Below are positions 1 through 7,694 of a DNA stretch of 64,000 nucleotides, in pieces (position 1 is the first letter of the stretch; each line of letters opens with the position of its first letter). The stretch is from Ottowia sp. (GTDB lineage: Bacteria > Pseudomonadota > Gammaproteobacteria > Burkholderiales > Burkholderiaceae_C). Location of the stretch: NCBI RefSeq assembly GCF_016703145.1, contig NZ_JADJCO010000003.1, forward strand, positions 248,001-312,000, given 5' to 3'. The notes beneath the pieces were generated by a model that saw only the letters and a list, made by a program, of their open reading frames with translations, did no database searches and had not been told where the DNA came from. The position numbers and the translations under genes were made by a program.

Positions 1-101
1 TCGACCTGCGGCGCGAAGGAGCGGAAGCCGCCGCCCGAGCCGTGCAGCATCAGCACCACCGGCCCGTGGCCGAGCGTGGTGAAGGTGGGCAGCGGCGGCA
101 T
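1..101 (-). CDS. alpha/beta hydrolase, 5' fragment cut by the window edge
   Basis: Only the first 33 codons are present, and the gene continues past base 1. The visible N-terminus ends with GPVVLMLHGSGGGFRSF: a beta strand followed by HGSGGG, the oxyanion-hole loop of alpha/beta hydrolases. The ATG is at 101-99. The gene diverges from the flavin reductase at 164, so the 60-bp gap must carry both promoters. Substrate cannot be inferred because the nucleophile elbow and the rest of the catalytic triad lie outside the window. Confidence 0.6.
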   Translation of the reverse strand, partial: MPPLPTFTTLGHGPVVLMLHGSGGGFRSFAPQV

Positions 102-163
102 GCGCCCATGGTACGCCCGCGCGGGGGCGGGGCGGGGCCTGCTTGCTATCATGGCCGCGCCCC

Positions 164-667
164 ATGACCCTGCCCCGCCAGACCGCCCCGTTTTCGCCCA
201 CCGAGTTCCGTGCCGCGTTGGGCATGTTCGCCACCGGCGTGACCATCATTACCCTGCGCACCGCCGGGGGCGAGCTGATGGGGCTGACGGCCAACTCCTT
301 CAACTCGGTCTCGCTCGATCCGCCGCTGGTGCTGTGGAGCCTGAGCACCCGCTCGCTGTCGATGCCGGCGTTCCGCGCCGGCACGCACTACGCCATCAAC
401 GTGCTGGGCGCCGGGCAGCAGGAGCTGGCGCTGCGCTTCGCCGCGCCGGCGGGCGACCGCTGGGACGGCGTGGCCTGGCGCCCCGGCGTGGCCGGCGCGC
501 CGCTGATCGAGGGCGCGGTGGCGCACTTCGAGTGCTTCAACAAGAGCCGCTACGCCGAGGGCGACCACGTGATCTTCGTCGGCCAGGTGGAGCACTGCGA
601 CCACCAGCGCGGCGCGGCGCCGCTGCTGTTCCACGGCGGGCGCTTCTACACCGAACATGAGCTGTGA
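164..667 (+). CDS. flavin reductase family (FMN-binding split-barrel) protein
   Basis: A 167-residue protein of the flavin reductase-like domain family, the small components that pass NAD(P)H electrons to FMN/FAD for two-component monooxygenases. Family hallmarks are FRAALGMFATGVTIIT near the N-terminus, GLTANSFNSVSLDPPLVLWS (flavin phosphate contacts) around residues 45-65, and the late HVIFVGQVEHC followed by PLLFHGGRFY. ATG 164 is chosen over an in-frame TTG at 143 because homologues begin just before the FRAALG helix. No monooxygenase gene is adjacent, so the partner is unknown. Confidence 0.85.
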   Translation: MTLPRQTAPFSPTEFRAALGMFATGVTIITLRTAGGELMGLTANSFNSVSLDPPLVLWSLSTRSLSMPAFRAGTHYAINVLGAGQQELALRFAAPAGDRWDGVAWRPGVAGAPLIEGAVAHFECFNKSRYAEGDHVIFVGQVEHCDHQRGAAPLLFHGGRFYTEHEL

Positions 668-841
668 CCACCCCCAGGCTCCACACGCTGCGCGTTGTTC
701 CTCCTCCCTGCGCAAGGGGGCACCGCCACTGGCCAGGCCAAGCCCGGCCACGGCGGTCGCTGGCCTGGCCTGCTCCGCGGCCTTCGGATTCGTTCGGCTT
801 CGTGCGCTGCGGGTCGCGGGACGCGCAGTGAGGCGGCGGCA
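668..841 (+). repeat. GC-rich intergenic repeat, family B copy 1
   Basis: The gap between the flavin reductase and the EamA transporter holds a GC-rich block that starts CCCCCAGGCT, contains GGCCAGGCCAAGCCCGGCC dyads, and ends GGCCTGCTCCGCGGCCTTCG. Similar blocks occur at 25896-26160, 47375-47490, 48575-48720 and 58404-58480, always in or beside gaps. The segment is open in several frames, which artificially extends neighbouring reading frames. No gene is supported here. Confidence 0.6.
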
Positions 842-1756
842 TTGAATCCGCCGGCGCGCAAGGACCACCTGGACGGCCGCGCCGTGGCGCTGCTGCTGGC
901 GTGCTGCCTGTTCTGGGGCGTGCAGCAGGTGCTGGTCAAGGCCACGCTGCCCGAACTGCCGCCGGTGTTCCAGGCCGGCGTGCGCTTTGCCGGCGCGGTC
1001 GCGCTGCTGTGGCTGTGGTGCCGCTGGCGCGGGGTGGCGCTGTTCGAACGCGATGGCTCGCTGAGCTCGGGCTTGCTGGCCGGCGCGCTGTTCGCGACGG
1101 AGTTCGCCGCCATCTACCTGGGGCTGCAGCGCACCACGGCGTCGCGGCTGACGGTCTTTTTGTACACCTCGCCGTTCTGGGTGGCGCTGCTGCTGCCGCT
1201 GTTCGTGCCCGTCGAGCGGCTGCGCTCGGTGCAGTGGGGCGGGCTGGCCTGCGCCTTCGCGGCGGTGGTGTTCACGCTGCGCGAGGGCTTCACCCACCCG
1301 GGCGCCGGCGCCTCGTGGCAGGGCGACCTGCTGGGGCTGGTCGCCGGCCTGCTGTGGGGCCTGACCACGGTGGTCATCCGCGCCACCGCCCTGGCGCGCG
1401 TGTCCGCCGAGAAGGCGCTGTTCTATTCGGTGGCGGTGAGCGCCGTGGCGCTGCCGCTGCTGTCGCTGGCGCTGGGCGAGCGCTGGGACGGGCACTGGAG
1501 CGCCTTCGCCGCCACCTCGGTGGCGCTGCAAACGGTGGTCGGCGCCTTCGCCAGCTACCTGGCGTGGACGTGGCTGGTGGTGCGCTACCCGGCGACCAAG
1601 GTGGCGGCCTTCGTCTTCCTCACGCCGATCTTCGCGCTGGCCGCTGGCGCGCTGTGGCTGAAAGAGCCCGTCACCCCCGGCCTGGTGGCGGCGCTGGCAC
1701 TGGTGGCGGCGGGCATCGTGCTGGTCAACCGCCGGCCGGCGGCACCGAAAGGCTGA
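842..1756 (+). CDS. EamA/DMT family transporter
   Basis: A 304-residue, very hydrophobic protein of the drug/metabolite transporter superfamily: two EamA repeats of five helices, the first roughly residues 12-140, the second 160-295. The motif LFATEFAAIYLGLQRTTASR and its second-half counterpart LKEPVTPGLVAALALVAAGI are typical. It probably exports small metabolites at the inner membrane; the substrate is unknown. The start is taken as TTG 842, because everything upstream in the open frame lies in the GC-rich repeat and does not look like transporter sequence. Confidence 0.8.
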   Translation: MNPPARKDHLDGRAVALLLACCLFWGVQQVLVKATLPELPPVFQAGVRFAGAVALLWLWCRWRGVALFERDGSLSSGLLAGALFATEFAAIYLGLQRTTASRLTVFLYTSPFWVALLLPLFVPVERLRSVQWGGLACAFAAVVFTLREGFTHPGAGASWQGDLLGLVAGLLWGLTTVVIRATALARVSAEKALFYSVAVSAVALPLLSLALGERWDGHWSAFAATSVALQTVVGAFASYLAWTWLVVRYPATKVAAFVFLTPIFALAAGALWLKEPVTPGLVAALALVAAGIVLVNRRPAAPKG

Positions 1757-1853
1757 CGTGGCCGGTTGCAAATCGGGCGCGGCGGCCCCATCCTGGGAAC
1801 AGCGGCGCCGCGCACGCAGGGTGTGACTTTGGCGCCAGGAAGGCAACTCCTCC

Positions 1854-2855
1854 ATGGAATTCAAGGACTACTACCAGATCCTCGGCGTTGACAAGTCGGC
1901 CAGCCAGGACGACGTGAAGAAGGCGTACCGCAAGCTCGCGCGCCGCTACCACCCCGACGTGAGCAAGGAGCCGGAAGCCGACCAGCGCATGGCCGAGGTC
2001 AACGAGGCCTACGCCGTGCTGGGCGATGCCGAGAAGCGCGCCGCCTACGACACCGTGGGCGCGCAGGCCTGGGCGCGCGGCGCGCGCTCGGGCGACGACG
2101 TGCGCCCGCCGCCGGGCTGGAACACGGGCTATGAGTTCTCGGACGGCGCCGGCCACGGGGACGCCGACGCCTTCCGCGCTCAGTTCGGCGGCGACAGCGG
2201 CGACTTCAGCGAGTTCTTCGAGCAGATGTTTGGCCGCGCGCAGGCCGGCCGCCGCACCCACGCCGCAGGCGGCGGCGCGCAGGCGCAGATGCGCGGCGAA
2301 GATCACCACGCCCGCATCGAGCTGGAGCTGATCGACGCCTACAAGGGCGCCGAGCGCCACATCACCCTGCGCGGCGCGCGGCTGGACGAGGGCGGGCGCG
2401 TGGTGCCCGAGGAGCGCACGCTGCAGGTCAAGATTCCGCGGGGCGTGAAGGAAGGCCAGTTGATCCGCTTGGCCGGCCAGGGCAGCCCCGGCGCGGGCGG
2501 CGGTCCGGCCGGCGACCTGCTGCTGGAGGTGCGTTTCCGCCCCGATCCTCGGTGGCAGATCGACGGCCGCGACGTCACCCAGCGCCTGCGCGTGACGCCG
2601 TGGGAGGCGGCCCTGGGCGCCGGCGTTCCCGTGACCACCCCCGACGGCGGCGAGGTCGAGGTGACGGTGCCCGCCGGCTCCGGCGGCGGGCGCAAGCTGC
2701 GCCTGAAGGGGCGCGGCATCCCGTCGGCCAGCGCGCCGGGGGACCTGTACCTGGCGCTGGACATCGCCGTGCCCGGCGCCGTCACCGACGCGCAGAAGGC
2801 GGCCTGGAGCGCGCTGGCCGCCGCCTACCCCGGCTTCGACCCGCGCCGCGCCTGA
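1854..2855 (+). CDS. cbpA: CbpA-type DnaJ co-chaperone
   Basis: 333 residues. An N-terminal J domain (about 1-70) carries the HPD tripeptide (RYHPDVSKE) that stimulates DnaK ATPase. A Gly/Phe/Asp-rich linker follows to about 150, then two beta-rich DnaJ C-terminal substrate domains. There is no zinc-finger CXXCXGXG cluster, which separates it from DnaJ proper and fits CbpA. It is followed 20 bp later by the CbpM-like modulator, the usual partner. A GGCAAC/TCCTCC stretch just before ATG 1854 can serve as ribosome-binding site. Confidence 0.9.
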   Translation: MEFKDYYQILGVDKSASQDDVKKAYRKLARRYHPDVSKEPEADQRMAEVNEAYAVLGDAEKRAAYDTVGAQAWARGARSGDDVRPPPGWNTGYEFSDGAGHGDADAFRAQFGGDSGDFSEFFEQMFGRAQAGRRTHAAGGGAQAQMRGEDHHARIELELIDAYKGAERHITLRGARLDEGGRVVPEERTLQVKIPRGVKEGQLIRLAGQGSPGAGGGPAGDLLLEVRFRPDPRWQIDGRDVTQRLRVTPWEAALGAGVPVTTPDGGEVEVTVPAGSGGGRKLRLKGRGIPSASAPGDLYLALDIAVPGAVTDAQKAAWSALAAAYPGFDPRRA

Positions 2856-2875
2856 CAGCAAGGAGAGCTTCGACC

Positions 2876-3190
2876 ATGGCCCCGACGCCCATCACCATCC
2901 CCGCCGAACTGGTGGAACTGCTCGACGACGACGCCCTCAGCCTGCACGAGTTGGCGCGCGGCAGCCGCGTCACCACCGAGTGGGTGCTGACACACGTGGA
3001 AGCCGGCGTGCTGCAGCCGCAGCGCGGACAGGCCGCCACCGAGTGGCGCTTCACGGGCGCCGCGCTGGTGCGCGCGCGCCGCATCGCGCAGCTGGAGCAC
3101 ATCTACGACGCCGACCCGCAACTGGCCGCACTGGCCACCGACCTGATGGAAGAAGTCGCGCGGCTGCGGCGGCGCCTGCAGGAGATTTGA
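2876..3190 (+). CDS. cbpM: CbpM-like chaperone modulator (MerR-type fold)
   Basis: 104 residues. The N-terminal half resembles a MerR-like winged helix (LSLHELARGSRVTTEWVLTHVEAGVL). The C-terminal half is a helix containing ARRIAQLEHIYD and LMEEVARLRRRLQEI. This is the layout of CbpM, which binds the J domain of CbpA and inhibits it. Translation starts at ATG 2876 after AAGGAGAG. The pair with cbpA forms a small operon. The gene ends directly at a dispersed repeat element (3191-3252). Confidence 0.8.
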   Translation: MAPTPITIPAELVELLDDDALSLHELARGSRVTTEWVLTHVEAGVLQPQRGQAATEWRFTGAALVRARRIAQLEHIYDADPQLAALATDLMEEVARLRRRLQEI

Positions 3191-3252
3191 AGCTGAATCA
3201 GGCCTCAGCCAGCGCCCGTATTGCTTGAACAGCTATCAAAACAGAAGCTATT
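3191..3252 (-). repeat. dispersed palindrome-headed repeat, family A copy 1
   Basis: Read on the minus strand this shows GAATAGCT...TTTTGATAGCTG, then GCAATACGGGCGCTGGCTGAGGCC, the head and tail of the family A repeat described in the findings. It fills the gap between the convergent cbpM and the glycine-zipper gene. It begins right after the cbpM stop codon. Confidence 0.6.
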
Positions 3253-3262
3253 CGAGCAGCCG

Positions 3263-4114
3263 TCACCACCCGCTGCCGACACCCACGCTCCAGCCACCCC
3301 GGCCGTGATGGCCGAACCCGCCGCCGACCGACAGGCTGATGCCCACCGGCGTCACGTAGACCGGCGCCGGGCGCGCGTGGACCGGCGGGGGATAGCCTTG
3401 CGGATACGCCTGCGGGTAGCCCGGCGCGGGGTACGCCGGCTGCGGGTACGGATACGGATACGTCCCGCCATACACCGCACCGGGCGGCGCCGTCACCACG
3501 CCCGACGACTCGCCCGCAGCGGGATAGGCCGGCAGCGGGTAGCCCGCCCTCGGCGGCGGCGTCACGGGGTAGGCCTGCACCTGCGGGTACGGCGTGGCGC
3601 CGTAGCCGCCGTCCATTCCATACGCGTCAGGCCCCGGCTCGCCGTGGTAGTCGGCGGGCGCCGGCACCTGCAGCCACGGGCCGGGGTTGTACGCCATGCG
3701 GGTGTGGTACTGCCGGCCGCCCCATTCGTAGGCCACGTCGTAGCCGGTCACGCGGTTCTGGTACTGGGTGGCGCAGCCGCCGCCGTAGTAGCGCTGCTGC
3801 GCCTCGGCCGTGTTGCCCAGCGCCGCACCGCCCACCGTGCCCAGGATGGCACCCGCGATGTGGCCGCTGCCCTTGCCGAGCTGGCTACCGATCAGCCCGC
3901 CCACCAGCGCGCCCACGGCCGTCCCCACGCCTGAAGGCGCCGCCCCCGTGCCCGGCGCGCAGCCGCCCACCGGCACGGCCTCATGGACCGGCATGGCCGA
4001 GAGCACCCGGGCATTCACCATCGATTGCGCAAAAACCCCTGGGGCCGCCAGCGCGAGCATGGCGAGCCCCAGGGCGCGGGGCGTGACAGCAGCGAGAATG
4101 TTCATGGGGTTCAT
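3263..4114 (-). CDS. glycine-zipper envelope protein with Pro/Tyr-rich tail
   Basis: 283 residues. An N-terminal signal peptide (ALGLAMLALAAPGVFAQ) is followed by a glycine-zipper 2TM segment (GVGTAVGALVGGLIGSQLGK and AGAILGTVGGAALGN, about residues 65-105) as in the Rickettsia 17-kDa antigen family. After it comes YEWGGRQYHTRMAYNPG. The C-terminal 130 residues are low complexity, rich in Pro, Tyr and Gly, with repeated PYPYPQPAYPAPGYP-like units and a Gly/His-rich end. It is probably anchored in the outer membrane or periplasm. Function is unknown. An inner ATG at 4105 is an alternative start. Confidence 0.75.
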   Translation of the reverse strand: MNPMNILAAVTPRALGLAMLALAAPGVFAQSMVNARVLSAMPVHEAVPVGGCAPGTGAAPSGVGTAVGALVGGLIGSQLGKGSGHIAGAILGTVGGAALGNTAEAQQRYYGGGCATQYQNRVTGYDVAYEWGGRQYHTRMAYNPGPWLQVPAPADYHGEPGPDAYGMDGGYGATPYPQVQAYPVTPPPRAGYPLPAYPAAGESSGVVTAPPGAVYGGTYPYPYPQPAYPAPGYPQAYPQGYPPPVHARPAPVYVTPVGISLSVGGGFGHHGRGGWSVGVGSGW

Positions 4115-4301
4115 AGGGACCTGGCTTTCTGTGCGCGCCACGGCGGATGGACTCTTTACCGGCGCGCACCTGCCCCCAACGAACGCAGCGGCGGCGCGGA
4201 GGACAGGCTTTACCCGCGCTTCACAACTGAATGGAGGCCGCCAGTGCCCGTGATGCCGAAACCGCCGCATGCCAAACTGAATGCACCCGAAGAAAACACG
4301 C

Positions 4302-5072
4302 ATGTTCCTTCGCCTGCGCCAACTCTGCCTCGTCGCCCGTGACCTGGAGCCGGTCGTGGACGACCTGGCGGCCGTGTTCGCCCTGCAGGTCTGCCACCGC
4401 GACCCACTGGTCGGGCACTTCGGCCTCCGCAACGCTGTACTGCCCATCGGCACGGGCTTTCTGGAAGTCGTGGCTCCTCTGACCGAGGGCACCGCCGCAG
4501 GCCGCCGCCTGGAACGCCGGGCCGGCGACGGGGGCTACATGGTGATCCTCGACACCGACGAGCTGTCGCGTTGGCGCACCCGCGTCGCCGGTGCGGGCGT
4601 GCGCATCGCGGCGGACCTCGCCCACGGCGACTACGCGGGCCTGCAACTGCACCCGCGCGACGTCGGCGGCGCGCTGCTGGAGATCAACACCATGCGCGGC
4701 GGCGCCGACCCGCACGGCCCCTATGCGCCGGCGGGGTCGCACTGGCAGGACCACGTGAGCACGGCGCGCGTGAAGCGTGTAGCCGGAGCGGCGCTGCAGA
4801 GCGACGACCCCGAACGGCTCGCGCGGCGCTGGGGCGAGATTCTGGACCGGCCCGTCCACGGCGACGGCCCGGGGAACTGGCGCGTGGACGTGGACAACGC
4901 CGTGCTGCGCTTCATCCCGCCGCGGGATGGCCGTGGCGAAGGGCTGGCCGAGATCGATCTGGAGGTCGTGGATATGGGCACCATCCAATCGGCCGCGCTG
5001 TCGGGCGGCTGCCGCTGCGATGGCAACGCGGTGATGATCGGCGGTGTGCGGTTTTTGCTGAGCGCGGTTTGA
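4302..5072 (+). CDS. VOC/glyoxalase-like domain protein
   Basis: About 256 residues (263 if translation starts at ATG 4281). The opening LRLRQLCLVARDLEPVVDDL followed by DPLVGHFGLRNAVLPIGTGFLEVVAP is typical of the glyoxalase-like (VOC) family, with two beta-alpha-beta-beta-beta modules (about 5-115 and 145-250). A metal-site histidine in the first module is not obvious, so a specific enzymatic role cannot be assigned. It is transcribed away from the glycine-zipper gene, and nothing nearby suggests a pathway. Confidence 0.7.
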   Translation: MFLRLRQLCLVARDLEPVVDDLAAVFALQVCHRDPLVGHFGLRNAVLPIGTGFLEVVAPLTEGTAAGRRLERRAGDGGYMVILDTDELSRWRTRVAGAGVRIAADLAHGDYAGLQLHPRDVGGALLEINTMRGGADPHGPYAPAGSHWQDHVSTARVKRVAGAALQSDDPERLARRWGEILDRPVHGDGPGNWRVDVDNAVLRFIPPRDGRGEGLAEIDLEVVDMGTIQSAALSGGCRCDGNAVMIGGVRFLLSAV

Positions 5073-5161
5073 GACGGCCTCACTGGCAAGCGTGCGGCAT
5101 GCATGGAGAGAATGAGCAGGGAAATTCTCCTCCACCCAATTGCCTCTTTCGCCGAAGGAAA

Positions 5162-5383
5162 ATGTGGAATCTGTTTTCAAAAATTGCCGATGGTTTCAAT
5201 GCCGTGTCGAATGCGCGCGCTGACCAGCAAAGCTTATACACGCATGAGGTAGAAATGGACTTGGCGCCGGAAATCACGGCCAAGGAATTGATGGCGCTGC
5301 GTGAACACCTGCTACCTGCTCATCACCAAGCGCTCAAGCCGCGTGCTGATTCGCCTCGTCGAGCGATACCCCGGGCGATGTGA
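5162..5383 (+). CDS. small hypothetical protein, possibly a gene fragment
   Basis: A 73-codon reading frame with ATG directly after AAGGAAA, a plausible ribosome-binding site. The product begins MWNLFSKIADGFNAVSNARA, has an amphipathic middle, and ends in a basic Pro/Arg-rich tail that looks like out-of-frame sequence. It lies in the AT-richer patch before pilA. I do not recognise it. It could be a real small gene, the 5' remnant of a larger one, or chance. Confidence 0.3.
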   Translation: MWNLFSKIADGFNAVSNARADQQSLYTHEVEMDLAPEITAKELMALREHLLPAHHQALKPRADSPRRAIPRAM

Positions 5384-5483
5384 GTGCCTGTTCGAGAAGT
5401 CTGTTGGATAAGGCTGTGCTATATCTCTACCTCGCACTGCGGCTGGTCGAGACCTTCAATTGCCATCATGCCGCTCGCGAGAA

Positions 5484-5565
5484 TTTTTGTCAAAACGCCG
5501 TCTTTGCATCAAATTTGACACATTTTGTCGCCACCTCTGCCCGATTCCGGCTGACGCAAATTGTC
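5484..5565 (+). promoter_or_regulatory. three phased TTGTC boxes upstream of pilA (possible PilR sites)
   Basis: TTTTTGTC (5484-5491), TTTTGTC (5523-5529) and AAATTGTC (5558-5565) recur at 38- and 36-bp spacing, with an inverted TTTGACA at 5514-5520. They sit 65-145 bp upstream of a candidate sigma-54 promoter. TGTC-containing sites upstream of pilA are the known binding pattern of the enhancer-binding protein PilR in Pseudomonas. The assignment here is inference. No other gene lies between 5384 and 5732. Confidence 0.35.
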
Positions 5566-5629
5566 ACTTGCTGTTCTGGGTGTGTGCAATTTTTCACGCT
5601 TTTGCTGCCATGGAACCTGTATCGCCGAC

Positions 5630-5645
5630 TGGCATGCGGCCTGCT
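5630..5645 (+). promoter_or_regulatory. candidate sigma-54 promoter of pilA
   Basis: TGGCATGCGGCCTGCT matches the -24/-12 consensus TGGCACG-N4-TTGCW at the invariant GG and GC, which are separated by exactly 10 bases. It lies 87 bp upstream of the pilA ATG. Type IV pilin genes are classic RpoN/PilSR targets, which supports the call. The match is imperfect at the TTG part. Confidence 0.5.
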
Positions 5646-5732
5646 AGCAGACTGGGCGTGCGGCGACGCACCAGAAACGCAGGCAAAATCTCCGAGTCTG
5701 AACTGCTCACTCTTCATGGAAGGAATTGAGAA

Positions 5733-6242
5733 ATGGAAGCGATTCAAAAAGGTTTTACACTGATCGAACTGATGATCGTCGTGGCGATCATCGGTATCTT
5801 GGCTGCAGTAGCGCTGCCAGCTTATCAAGATTACGCGATTCGCGCCAAGGTGTCTGAAGTGATCCTGGCCGCTTCGCAGTGCCGTACCAGCGTCACTGAA
5901 ACTGTTCAAAGTGTCAAGGGCACCACCCTGCCAGATGCCAACAAATGGGGCTGTGAGGCTGGTGATGCGGCTGGTGCGGATTCCAGCGCCCCTACCAAAT
6001 ACGTTCTCAACGTCACAACGGCGAACGATGGCAAAGTGACGGTTAGGACGCGCGCCGCTGCGAACGCACCTGATTTGAAGGCTGCGGCGGGAAAATCCAT
6101 TTTGCTCACGCCCTATGCGAATGACACCACAGCGCTTGCCAACACCGATGTGGGCGCAACTATTTTCAAATGGGTGTGTGGTCCTGGTGCCACGGATCCG
6201 ATGGATATAAAATATCTACCTGCCTCCTGCCGCGGCAACTAA
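5733..6242 (+). CDS. pilA: type IV pilin (PilA-like major subunit)
   Basis: 169 residues. A short basic leader MEAIQKG precedes the prepilin peptidase site (G/FTLIELMIVVAIIGILAA) with the conserved Glu5 and the hydrophobic N-terminal helix. The C-terminal domain has four cysteines, including C-GPGATD...LPASC near the end, consistent with the D-loop disulfide. The subunit would be exported, processed by PilD and assembled into pili for twitching, adhesion or DNA uptake. GGAATTGAG just before ATG 5733 is the ribosome-binding site. Base composition is clearly AT-richer than the surroundings, as is common for pilins under exchange or immune or phage pressure. Confidence 0.9.
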   Translation: MEAIQKGFTLIELMIVVAIIGILAAVALPAYQDYAIRAKVSEVILAASQCRTSVTETVQSVKGTTLPDANKWGCEAGDAAGADSSAPTKYVLNVTTANDGKVTVRTRAAANAPDLKAAAGKSILLTPYANDTTALANTDVGATIFKWVCGPGATDPMDIKYLPASCRGN

Positions 6243-6301
6243 GTAGTTCGAACTGCTGAAAATCACTCCGAAGCCCCCGAACTTCGGCATGCACGAGGAA
6301 G

Positions 6302-6335
6302 GGCGATGGCTTGATAGCGCATCGCCTTTCTTGTT
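6302..6335 (+). terminator. Rho-independent terminator downstream of pilA
   Basis: A GGCGATG/CATCGCC stem with an 11-base loop is followed by TTTCTTGTT. It lies 60 bp after the pilA stop codon in the same orientation and would end the monocistronic pilin transcript. Confidence 0.7.
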
Positions 6336-6344
6336 CGATCAGAA

Positions 6345-6860
6345 CGCTCATTTGCTCTCGTTGGTGTTCGCGCAGGTACCGCGCTGCCAGGGCTGTGCGG
6401 ATCGCAGAAATAGGCCTCCACGCCCGTGTTCAGCGCCAGTTACCGGTGGTTGCTCATCTCCTTCCCTTGGTCATAGGTCAGGCATCGACCCAGCAATCGA
6501 ATTGAGCTTGGATATGACGCCCGCCAACGCCGAGGTCGCCGCGACGTCCTACATCTTGGCCGGCAGCGCGTGCCGCGGCCCTGGCGCACGCAGGCGATGA
6601 GTTGGCGGCGCAGCTCACCGTGGCTGCGCGTGGATGGCGGTGTAGATGGTTTCGTGGGACAAGTGGCGCTCGAGCTGGCCGCAGAGTAGCGGCAATTAGC
6701 TGAGGCGCCCACTTCCAGTCGAGCATGGTCAGCACCGCCCCCCAACGCAGTCCGTAGCGCTGGAACTTGGCGCAAGGCCGTGCGGCGCGCTGGCCTGCCT
6801 GGCAGACCTGCCGAGCAACGTGCGAGCCGTGGTCATGATGTGGGGTTTGAGGTGCCAGCC
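6345..6860 (-). mobile_element. decayed IS30-family transposase remnant
   Basis: The minus strand, read across several frames, retains recognisable IS30 transposase blocks in order. These are MLDWKWAPQLIA, then SHETIYTAIHAQP with RGELRRQLIAC, then LTYDQGKEM followed by a TGVEAYFCDPHSPW-like block and a partial NTN. The catalytic region is interrupted by frameshifts and internal loss: the central WEGD block is missing. The C-terminus ends abruptly near 6345. No inverted repeats were identified. This explains the gene-free stretch 6243-6914. Confidence 0.65.
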
Positions 6861-6914
6861 CTCCACGCGCACGCCGAGAGGGTAGGTCAGTCGGACGGGG
6901 ATTGAAGCACCGCG

Positions 6915-7694
6915 CTACAACTCGAACACATGCCCAGCACTCAGCCAGCGGATGTCGTGCGCGTGGTCGAGCTGCCCGATCTCCCGCATGATGGCCTCGG
7001 TCTCGGCAGGCTTGGTGTGGGTGATGAAGATGGGATAGCGACGGGCGGAGTCGATGTGCGCCAGTTCGTCCGCAAGGGCGGCGGGGGACAGGTGCAGGGC
7101 CAGGCGGGCCAGTTCGCTCTCGCGGTTGCTGAAGGCGGTCTCGATGACGAGGACGCCGACGTCGAGCTGGTTGACGCGGCGCCAGAAGTCGGGGTTGCGC
7201 TCGGTGTCGCCGCTGAAGATCCACCAAGGCGCCTGATGGCGCGCCTCGCGCACGGCGTAGCCGACGGCGGGCACGGTGTGGATGGCAGGCAGCACCTCGA
7301 TGTCACGGCCGTGCACCTGGCGGGTGGCGCCGATGTCAATGGGGTGGAAGGTGAGCAGCGGGGCATCGGGACAGGGCAGGCGAGTGAAGTCTGGCCAGAT
7401 GAGGTCATTGAAGACGTGCTGGCGCAGCGCGGCGAGGGTATGGGGCAGCGCGTGCACGCGCAGGGGCCGGCCGGCGCGGCCCGAGGCGATGGTGTCCACC
7501 ATCAGCGGCAGGCAGGCGATGTGGTCGAGGTGCGCGTGGGTGAGAAACACGTCGTCGATGCGCAGCATCTCCTCGCGCGTGAGGTCGCCGACGCCGGTGC
7601 CGGCGTCGATCAGCGTGTCCTGATCGATCAGGAACGCAGTGGTTCTGCAGTCGCGGGCGATGGCGCCGGAACAGCCCAGTACGCGCACCTTCAT
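6915..7694 (-). CDS. metallo-beta-lactamase-fold cyclic-nucleotide phosphodiesterase (class II type)
   Basis: 259 residues. The MBL-fold start MKVRVLGCSGA leads to LIDAGTGVGDLT, then the metal motif THAHLDHIACLP, and later HTVPAVGYAV, IFSGDTE and IETAFSN, ending FITHTKP. HAHLDH followed by a short hydrophobic stretch and S is the signature region of class II 3',5'-cyclic-AMP phosphodiesterases (yeast PDE1, CpdP). It lies directly downstream of a CHASE2 adenylate cyclase on the same strand, with about 30 bp between or ATGA overlap, so the two probably make and break the same second messenger. Confidence 0.8.
   Translation of the reverse strand: MKVRVLGCSGAIARDCRTTAFLIDQDTLIDAGTGVGDLTREEMLRIDDVFLTHAHLDHIACLPLMVDTIASGRAGRPLRVHALPHTLAALRQHVFNDLIWPDFTRLPCPDAPLLTFHPIDIGATRQVHGRDIEVLPAIHTVPAVGYAVREARHQAPWWIFSGDTERNPDFWRRVNQLDVGVLVIETAFSNRESELARLALHLSPAALADELAHIDSARRYPIFITHTKPAETEAIMREIGQLDHAHDIRWLSAGHVFEL

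Noticed and set aside
149..1864. Long minus-strand open frame (571 codons) opposite the flavin reductase and EamA genes
   Set aside because: Low-complexity Arg/Ala/Gln/His product typical of the antisense of high-GC genes; no domain. The plus-strand genes explain the region.
3221..3934. Plus-strand frame opposite the glycine-zipper gene
   Set aside because: Arg/His/Val-rich shadow of the Pro/Gly-rich gene; no ribosome-binding site.
5380..5763. 127-codon frame running into pilA
   Set aside because: It overlaps the sigma-54 promoter and the pilA start in another frame. The peptide has no family features, and the region looks regulatory.
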